Below are positions 56,918 through 64,000 of a DNA stretch of 64,000 nucleotides, in pieces. A program made the position numbers and the translations under genes. The notes under the pieces were generated by a model. It was not told where the DNA came from, did no database searches, and saw only the letters and a program-made list of their open reading frames with translations. The stretch is from assembly GCA_037976565.1 (NCBI GenBank), contig CP137670.1, forward strand, positions 16,579,216-16,643,215. Direction: 5' to 3'. The stretch's first letter is position 1; every line of letters starts with the position of its first letter. The DNA comes from Mesocentrotus franciscanus (taxonomy: Eukaryota > Echinodermata > Echinoidea > Camarodonta > Strongylocentrotidae).

Positions 56918-57176
56918 CTATTTAATATATTGCATCCATATACCACCTAAATGTACACTATAGAAAATACTCTTCAGGTCGGTGAAGCTTCCACCTGTCT
57001 TGTTTTTCCATACAGAAAGGCACTCCCTCATCGCTGGCTCAGAGTCATTAAGGTGCTTCCTCAGAATACGTGATGCCTCGTTGTACTCAATACCGAGTTT
57101 GTCAGACAGGTGAGGGTATTTATTGTGAGGAACGTGGGCTGCAAGAGTAGTCAGTTTCTCATCTGATACTGCGTCA
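56918..57176 (-). CDS. Gene 3 last exon (death domain)
   Basis: Acceptor TTGTATAG; the first base T completes AGT with the two bases of the previous exon. 85 residues to TAG. Death-domain pattern: VSDEKLTTLAAHVPHNKYPH, LSDKLGIEYNEASRIL, ECLSVWKNKTGG, then a last helix and a short tail, GGIWMQYIK. The central W of the LxxW signature is present. The whole domain is in one exon. Confidence 0.88.
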
Positions 57177-60100
57177 CTATACAACAAGGATTTAAACAAT
57201 AAGGAATTGTCACAATTTCCATTAGCAGCTATTGATTAATTTAGGTAAAATAGTTCCGATAATTAATTTTAAAGCCAGAACTTCGTCAATTTATATTTCA
57301 ATATGCTTTATGTTTTTGGTTTTATATCCCTCTGTAAGCTCTCAAAGCCTTTTGAACATTCAACCTCCATGTATTTAGGATACCAAATGCTTCCTCGCTG
57401 CAACTTCGATCATCCCTTCGAATATTGAAAGCCTGGTAAAGCATAATATATATATTGTTTTTATCTGGGGGGGAACCTAATCTAAATGCAAACTTTTACA
57501 TATTGATATGTTTTTTGCGCTGTTGGTTCGAGTACTCATCTAACTTCATTCTATTCTATGTTTATTTCACGTTCTGTTTCGTAAGGAGGATATACTCATA
57601 CACCTTTCAATACAAATCTGAATTGCAGTCATAATGGGCGTTGATAAAGACATTGCAAAACCGTTGTACCAGAACGCAAACAATTCTCGCTTATACACTT
57701 TAGATCTACGCTGGCGAAAGTTGATATCTCAGAACATTTTACCGAAGGAATATTATTTCCTAAGTTTTGGCCCATCAATGAGATTTTGACCAAGAATTAT
57801 CAGAAAGCCATTATTTAGCAATTTAGCCATTAAGAGATAATTCTTACCTGGATCTAGAAGTAGAAACTTCACGGGCTGCTGGCGATGCATCTTGAAAAGG
57901 AATGGCGACTGATGTAGATAGCGACGGTCTCGGTGATGTGGACATTGTTTCTCCTAGTGATGTCTCGGTTATTCCTGATTGTAAGAATGGGAAATTGGGT
58001 TCACTTCGTTGCAATATTTATTCATTATGTTCGTGGTACTTTTTGTGTTATCATGTTGCATTATGAATTCAATTTGAGCTCGGTTTAAAATCCGATCGAT
58101 GTAACAGAGAAATCAACTTCCTTCACTAATATTTGCAGTTGAAAGTAAAATACTTTATATTACAAAAATACGTTGGACCGAAATCAAGATTCCCTTTTCT
58201 ATCTTATCCGTCAGTGGCGATGAACATTTATTTTTTTATATTTTAGGAGGTAAACATGATTACCAAATGTTATTTAATTTCATCATCTCGAGTGATAAGT
58301 TTTATTAGAAACGGTGCACTTCAATGCATTGGTTATCAAATACGAATATTAATTGATCATGGTTAATTTAGTTACGGTTGCGGCTTATAGTCAAAGTGAA
58401 GTACAGAGCCCCCTTTACTAGAATCAACGAAACAAAAAAGCTAAATTATTTTTAAACCCACCACGAGGAGCAAGAAAATGTGTTCTGAACTTTATGTCCT
58501 TCGGAAGCATTGACTGTATCACTTTCAGCTTAACCGGCAGGTCATCTGCTTTCCCGTTAAAATCCAACTCGAAGTAGAAAGTATGCTTAGTATTTCGGAT
58601 GAAGCTTGCATGGACATTCTGTCATATTGGATGTAATTAAGCGTTTATATTTAATAATACAATTCGCAGTAAATTATGATTGAAAATAATGTAAATGAAT
58701 ATATTTGTAGAGAATTACATATGAATTACATAAGATAGACAAGTAAAGATATTTTAACTGCATTTTCATATAGAACACATGACACTGGTTCTATGGATCT
58801 ACAGGATCATAGATAAATTTACAGATGGAGTCACAGCTATGTGCTTGTCTTTGAAAAAGATTCTGAGCCGCCACACTAAGCATGATAAATATAGCTCTCT
58901 ATTACATAACGAAGAGACATTTACAGAGTATTGCTATCGTATTATGAGATTGTCGTACAGGTTACTTTTTTTGTAAAGAACATCGCCATTGTTTGTAATC
59001 TCTTAGCAGCGAGCATCTGACGCAAAGGCAACCTGAACGTACAGCTCAGCCTGCAGGTTCAGTGAACTGTAACACCACTCGGGACATTTGAAATTATCGT
59101 TTCATATACTTTGTTATTGTGAAATGCCGGAGCATGCAATCTTTATACAATTATGGTAATTAGTTTACGAGCCCATAGTCACCGAAGGGTGCATTGTCTT
59201 GCTGAATGATGTGGTGATCTCTCCACTCTTTCTCCCTTTCTTTAAATTCTCATTTTCCCTTTGTATTTCTCCCTTGCCTCTCTTCTTTGCCGTTGTCTTC
59301 TCTCTCTCCCACTACCTAATTGTTTTTCTTTCCATCTTTCCCCCTCTCTCTCTCCTTCTCCGTCTCTCCCTTTTGATCATCTTCTCCTTATCCGCCTTTT
59401 CCTTTTCCCCTCATATTTCTCTCAGTGGGTGAAGTTAATTCGTTTAAGAATATTGGTATCCATGTTTTGTCAAACCTCGTACTTCCTACAATTTTTGAGA
59501 CTTTTTATTATTGCTATTATGATCCTAATATTTCCGTATCTGTTAATTTGTTTTACAATGAATTCACTATATAAATCAATGTTGCAAACAAATCTGCAAG
59601 TCGGCCCCGTGGCCGTGAGTGATTTACCTCAATTAAACCATTTAAGATGAATAAAAAAAACTTCTCCCCTAAAAATCGTTAAAGAAGCTATTTAGTAGGC
59701 CTTAGAGGAGGATTTTAAAATTGAAAACAAATTAATTTCTTATTTTATTTGATATGCTCGAACATAACGCAGGCGAATAATTGATATATGAAAAAGCCGA
59801 CTTCAAAATGACAAGTGAATCTAAAATGAGGGCATGGTCCTTTATAGAAATGATCAGAATATAAATGAATTGTGTCATCATGCGTTACATGGGCTACTGG
59901 GCTTTGCTGAAAAGTTTGAGGACTAAGCAATATGGCATCGTGTGCTCTTCATCGTATCCCCCAACGCCTTCGACGGCCACACGGTGATCTGTGCATTGTG
60001 AATAGGGATCAGCGCTCTACGTATTTTAAGTTCTGCGGTCAACATCTTCCAACTAGAGCATCCCAACAAAACGCTAGCCTGCGATCGAAAAGACCACAGT

Positions 60101-63074
60101 GGTCAGAACTGGGAAAATTCATTCAATGGGATTTATTTTACTGATATCCGCTCATATTTTCATAATGAATTTGGATGTAAAACCCACCCGTCCATTGATT
60201 CTAACTGAAAGATTGGAAAGATTTTGGACCAAAAATAATATAAATGGTCATTATGGCAACCAAGTGACCAAAATTACCATATTGTTGTTGATGGCCCGAA
60301 AGTGGCAACAAATTACCAAAACGTCGTGAGTAGGGTCAATATAACTGATATTTTTTAAATCAGCACTTAATTATTTTACCCCAGTTGGGCGCAAAACCAT
60401 TTTTACCCCAGATAAGCTATTCAAACCTTTCCCACCACAAATTCTGAATAAATCTCTTTATCTCCTACGGTATATAACAATGCCACAGCATATATCTTGG
60501 TCAACTTTTTCCCATGATGCATCACTGGAAATCGACTAAACACTGTTGTCGCTAGATTGCACTGTGGATTGTAATTCCAACGTATTATTATAATAATATA
60601 ATGTTGTATGATCTTTACGTTACATTGTGGACTTAGTGATGGTTCTTGAAATGCTGGTTTCTCCAAGATTAAACGAACATCTTGGAGAAACCAATGGAAA
60701 CCATATGAACCATATGAAAAGCAGTCTTAATGTTAATTTTACTAGGTAATATGTTAAGATTTAGATTAAAGATATAAATAATAACTAATTAAAATATTTA
60801 CTATTCTTAATAGTCGATACCAGTCTCAAAACTCGGGGGGATTCTTACCTCTGTAAGTGCGTCTCTATCGCTTAGTTGGCAAGTGACTTCCATATCTTCA
60901 TCTTTGACATTCATCTCATCGTCATCATCTTTAACGGGTTGATACTCTGCCTCGTCTCCGAGTTCGTGCACATCTCTCTGTATAGTTTGATGGAGGGGGT
61001 ACAAGCAGTAATTTAAATTAATTTTAAAGAGGTATTGACAGAGAACTTCTAGAAGAATTTAACACTGACCAGGCCCATAGTGGAGTTAATATGAATAGGC
61101 TCAACACTTATTAAATTTGCGGTTTAACCATGTGGGTAGTCGTGAAAACGGCTGTTGGGTTTCAATTGGGTAGAATAGAAATAAGAGTGAGCGTAGTCTA
61201 CCTGATATTGCAAAGACAGAAGTATAGACAATTAAGAGAGGTATTCTTTAGTGTATAGAGTGCAGGAAAGGATGGGTGAACCAGGTCAAGACTCTACCCG
61301 CATTATTAACCTGGTCAAGTCCTACAGTCTGTTATGGACTACCCACATAGTGAAAGCGCAAAGTTAATACATATTACACAAATAACCCTGCAAAACCCAA
61401 CCTTTGAATACATTTGTTTCTTCAACATGAATTTGTAGTCATAACAAATGGCAAGGATTTAGTTTACGCCCTTCATGATAATAAAAATGAAGCCTATCCA
61501 ATCAAAGCATCACTATTGTTTTAGTGAGGAATGCATGACGAGTATTGATCATTGTAGGGGTTTATGGAGAAACAAAATTGTTTGAGATTACTTCATATGA
61601 CAGATATTTATGCCATACCCAAGAGTTTCCATGAGGTTTGTTAACCATACGAAACTCCAGCATCATTTCCCTACACGGCGGCATAATCTTTTGAAGAAAA
61701 GGCATGAAGGAAACTCGTTTGTCTTTCATGGAGAACAGATCTTTAATGAAGGCCAGAAATCCTTTTGAGAAGTGCTCCAGTAAAATCTCAACATGGTTAT
61801 ATGTAACCCTACAGGTTCTTGAAGTTTGTACAATGCGATCGCCTTCCCCTCCTGTAAAACATGAACAAATGCAAAAAGAAGAAAAAGGAAGTAGTAGTAC
61901 TGGAGTAGTATGATAGATATTAGTTCTTTCTATACAATCAATGGAAGCATTACCTGTTTTTGTATGCTTTCTCTCGCTTTGCTGAAAGCTTCTTCAGTCC
62001 TATGTCATACTTTTTGTGAGGAAAGAATTAATTTCAAATTATATTCACCCATCGTATGAACCTCTCTGGTGATTAAGGTTTTGGTAGAAGTTGTAATTGT
62101 AGTGATTAGCTACTAGCAAAACAGATGTCAACGGGTACTTGGCAATTGCTGGCGTAATAATTATTGCTGGGTAATTAGGAATAACAGCATTGGTGGCGAT
62201 GAATCTTGCGGACTTAACAACATTATTATTATTATCATTATTATTCTTTTTCTTGTTATTGTAATTGTTATTATTACTAATATTATCATTCAACATTATT
62301 ATTATTATCATTATTATTCTTTTTCTTATTATTATAATTATTATTATTACTACTATTATCATTAATATTATCATTGTTATTATTATCATTATTATTAATA
62401 TCATCACCATTATCTTTATTATTATCAGTATGATTATATCATTATATTTACTACTACTACCACTACTTCAACATGTACTTTTATTCATCCTGTTCTAGAG
62501 CCTAACCGAATTATCAATTTTTGTCTATCTACGATCCTTTAATTTACTCCACTCAGATGTTGAACGGCTATCTGCTAAAATGAGCTATGTTTGGTTTGAT
62601 TAGAATTTGCCTGCCTGTAAAATGGCGACTGCTAGAATGCTCTCTGTTTAGTCGGAGGCCATGTGATATTATAACAACTGAATTTTCAAAATCAAACTAG
62701 ATTTTCTTCTGATTTAGACGTGCTAATTAACTTTCGGTTTCTTGATCACATTGCTTTACCGTGATTAGTGGAGTACAGAACGACCTGTACTTTTGTTGGA
62801 TCGATGAGGTTGGCACAATGGGGAATCTTCAATCTGACAGGTTTCTCGGATACAAACTGTAATCCTGACGGAAGACACTGGAAGCCATAAGAAACATGTG
62901 TCTCGTCGTGTCTCAGAGTGATTTCAGGTGGTATGTCTGTCAGAACATCTAAAGTTATCGTTTCGCCAGAACCCTCAGGCAGTGCACCGGGAGGGATGAA
63001 GAGAGTGAGTCCGTATGACGGAATATGTAGCTCTCCTCCGGTGTGGTCAAAGATCCCTTCAGAATGGTATTTGT
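56918..63074 (-). CDS. Gene 3: ZU5-UPA-death-domain protein (UNC5/UNC5CL/PIDD-like), C-terminal part
   Basis: Six - strand exons (63074-62760, 61851-61619, 60977-60849, 58618-58462, 57974-57848, 57176-56918) join with consistent phases (1, 0, 0, 1, 2) to about 405 aa plus stop. Order: ZU5 (exon 1 and start of exon 2), UPA (exons 2-4), Ser/Thr/Pro linker (exon 5), death domain (last exon). The exon 1 phase shows that at least one upstream exon lies outside the window or is unseen. ZU5-UPA-DD is the supramodule of the netrin receptor UNC5, UNC5CL, PIDD and ankyrins. In these the UPA can fold back on ZU5 and death domain, and the DD recruits other DD proteins in apoptosis or NF-kB signalling (family knowledge). 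Which subtype this is depends on the missing N-terminus. It is convergent with gene 2. Confidence 0.88.
57330..57432 (-). pseudogene. Orphan half death-domain exon in the last intron of gene 3
   Basis: After a TTTACCAG acceptor the - strand reads AFNIRRDDRSCSEEAFGILN, then TWRLNVQKAFESLQRDIKPK and a stop. EEAFGILNTWR followed by an amphipathic helix matches helices 4-6 of death domains and parallels EPAMRECLSVWK of the real exon. The phase does not continue the linker exon (that frame stops after 19 codons), and no helix 1-3 exon is visible in 57440-57848. It may be the relic of a duplicated DD, or an alternative last exon missing a partner. Confidence 0.45.
57848..57974 (-). CDS. Gene 3 exon 5 (Ser/Thr linker)
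   Basis: Acceptor AATCAG, donor GTAAGA. Joined to exon 4 it reads GITETSLGETMSTSPRPSLS followed by a similar Ser/Thr/Ala-rich stretch ending STSRS. Low complexity, no domain: a flexible tether between UPA and death domain. Confidence 0.8.
58462..58618 (-). CDS. Gene 3 exon 4 (UPA, C-terminal half)
   Basis: Acceptor ATATGACAG, donor GTGGGT. It encodes NVHASFIRNTKHTFYFELDF and then PVKLKVIQSMLPKDIKFRTH, a beta-strand-rich pattern of alternating hydrophobics typical of UPA. Phase 0 in, phase 1 out, which fits exons 3 and 5. Confidence 0.82.
59180..59430. repeat. CT-rich low-complexity tract in a gene 3 intron
   Basis: Dense CTCT/TTCC sequence on the + strand, giving a spurious Leu/Ser/Phe-rich frame. 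On the gene 3 strand it is a purine tract. Confidence 0.7.
59431..60640. other. Gene 3 intron 3, nothing recognised
   Basis: No additional phase-compatible exon could be supported, although a small 0-0 phase exon cannot be excluded by eye. Confidence 0.4.
60655..60692. other. Short hairpin
   Basis: GGTTTCTCCAAGAT and ATCTTGGAGAAACC form a perfect 14-bp stem with a 10-base loop, about 160 bp from the donor of gene 3 exon 3. Confidence 0.75.
60849..60977 (-). CDS. Gene 3 exon 3 (UPA, acidic insert)
   Basis: 43 codons, phase 0 at both ends. Starts RDVHELGDEAEYQPVKDDDD and ends CQLSDRDALTE, donor GTAAGA. The acidic run probably lies in a loop of the UPA domain. The alternative AG two bases downstream would shift into a stop, so 60977 is the start. 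Confidence 0.84.
61619..61851 (-). CDS. Gene 3 exon 2 (end of ZU5, start of UPA)
   Basis: Acceptor TTTTACAG, donor GTATGG. Reads GEGDRIVQTSRTCRVTYNHV, then LLEHFSKGFLAFIKDLF and PPCREMMLEFRMVNKP. The HFS motif after ZU5 is shared with UNC5 and ankyrin ZU5 modules. The first two bases complete GGA with exon 1. Confidence 0.85.
62220..62460. repeat. ATT/ATC microsatellite with a duplicated 70-bp block
   Basis: TTATTATTATCATTATTATT followed by CTTTTTCTTGTTATTGTAAT recurs about 75 bp later with two or three changes, so an internal segment has been duplicated. It lies in gene 3 intron 1. Confidence 0.88.
62760..63074 (-). CDS. Gene 3 exon 1 in window (ZU5 domain)
   Basis: Acceptor TTAACTGTAG, donor GTAAAG. 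The ZU5 signature is clear: GGELHIPSYGLTLFIPPGAL near its start, then VLTDIPPEITL, VSYGFQCLPSGLQFVSEKPV and VVLYSTNHG. About 105 residues, the usual length of ZU5. It begins in phase 1, so the protein continues upstream of 63074. Confidence 0.9.
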
Positions 63075-63202
63075 CTACAGTTAAAATCATTTGTGACATT
63101 ATCAATACATGTATCAAACATGGTGCGAGGAGATCTCACCTTGGGCACTTTGAATATATTATGCATTGTGTATTTGAAACAATTTCATCAAACTATTTTT
63201 TA

Positions 63203-63290
63203 GGACAATTGCCCCGTAAAAATACCCGTAGGACCATTCACCCAGGACAATCACCCCCTATGACAATTACCCCATTAGGTCAATTAGTCT
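63203..63290. repeat. Small CAATTACCCC cluster
   Basis: Four to five degenerate GGACAATTACCCC units, related to the arrays at 43.2 and 45.2 kb. Confidence 0.7.
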
Positions 63291-64000
63291 CTGGGACTTT
63301 TGAAAGCCGATATTTATTTTGCTTATGTTAATCTGCCAGTTATATTGAGGAGCGTCGTTGTTTATTATAATTTGAGCCTATAATCATATATATATATATA
63401 TATATATATGTATATGTAGTTCCTTTTAAATCAGTACATCCCCAAGTTGGTGAGGCTGATATTGTGGTGTAGTACCTGGACCTAAACCAGCAGGCCTACA
63501 AGTATAGTAAGAGTGAATCCAAGGAGTATACAGTGTGGGGATTATACATTTTTGTAATATGTGCATGATGATGTAAGTTTGTAGTAGGTGATCAAGTAGT
63601 AAGATATTTTCAGATCATTCGGAATTGACAAAGTGATGTGGTTTGTATTAAAGTTTTATTTCTTGATGTGGATTGTTTTTCTCTTTGCTTTACTGGATCT
63701 TTCGGTTTTAATTTTAAATCATATACATGGATTTTTCTTTATGAACAGCTTGATCCATTTTAAGATCGAATCAGGTTAAACACCTTGCTTATTATTCTTA
63801 GTACATATCTCTTTTTATATATGAAACAACTCAGTCGAGATTATAGAGGACTTGATCATTTATTTAAAAGTATTCTTGTCATGAAAACATGTTGTTTGAA
63901 ATATGTATAATTCTTCAACTGTTGGTTCATTCATACACCATTGAAATGTTTGGTATTGTTGTATTTTCATGCAGGATCTCTACTGTGCTTTCTTCCATGT
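63291..64000. other. Window end, nothing recognised
   Basis: (TA)n at about 63387-63410. No upstream exon of gene 3 with a matching phase-1 donor could be identified by eye. Confidence 0.4.

Noticed and set aside
60975..60976. Alternative AG acceptor for gene 3 exon 3 two bases downstream
   Set aside because: Using it shifts the frame into a stop within 15 codons and breaks phase with exon 2.
62045..62498. Ile/Met-rich frames on both strands
   Set aside because: ATT/ATC microsatellite in an intron of gene 3.

Overview
This is eukaryotic DNA, not a bacterial or viral replicon. It is AT-rich (GC-rich only in a few repeats), its genes are split into short exons with canonical GT/AG borders, and it is crowded with LINEs, SINEs, an LTR retrotransposon, foldback elements, microsatellites and a 500-base run of N (31069-31568). 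The gene content (a tetraspan family and a ZU5-UPA-death-domain gene) and the Ty3 element, which resembles the Mag/SURL type, fit a marine invertebrate deuterostome, most likely an echinoderm. That assignment is inference; the species cannot be read from the sequence.

Three host genes can be assembled from exons with matching reading phases. Genes 1 and 2 are tandem paralogues on the + strand encoding small four-pass membrane proteins of MS4A/CD20-like layout. Gene 1 has coding exons at 9492-9527, 17283-17447, 19483-19536, 19956-20084 and 23458-23565, plus a weak terminal exon candidate at 33230-33298. Gene 2 is complete (190 aa), with exons at 40345-40380, 41451-41618, 42860-42916, 45847-45975, 47208-47342 and 49043-49090. 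All their introns are phase 0 and exon 4 is exactly 43 codons in both. Homologous DNA upstream of both first exons supports tandem duplication. Gene 3 lies on the - strand, convergent with gene 2. Six exons between 63074 and 56918 encode ZU5, UPA, a Ser/Thr linker and a C-terminal death domain; the N-terminus lies outside the window.

Region by region: 1-1600 has two minisatellites; 2.9-9.3 kb has foldback elements and no gene; 9.5-33.3 kb is gene 1, whose first intron holds a LINE and a 4.75-kb Ty3-type element with nearly identical LTRs but no integrase catalytic core. Intron 4 holds a nest of insertions at 20.55-23.42 kb, including a Transib-like foldback with V(D)J-heptamer-like ends. A dead Tx1/L1-type LINE occupies 24.4-28.8 kb, 1.2-kb tandem repeats run into the N gap, and SINEs and simple repeats fill 32-36 kb. 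Gene 2 follows at 40.3-49.1 kb, with introns full of palindromic elements. A satellite with a unit of about 80 bp covers 52.9-55.96 kb, and gene 3 occupies 56.9-63.1 kb.

The host genes do not form a pathway visible here. The strongest unusual signals are the RSS-like transposon ends, the layered insertions, the Ty3 copy that is young yet defective, and the orphan death-domain half-exon inside gene 3.
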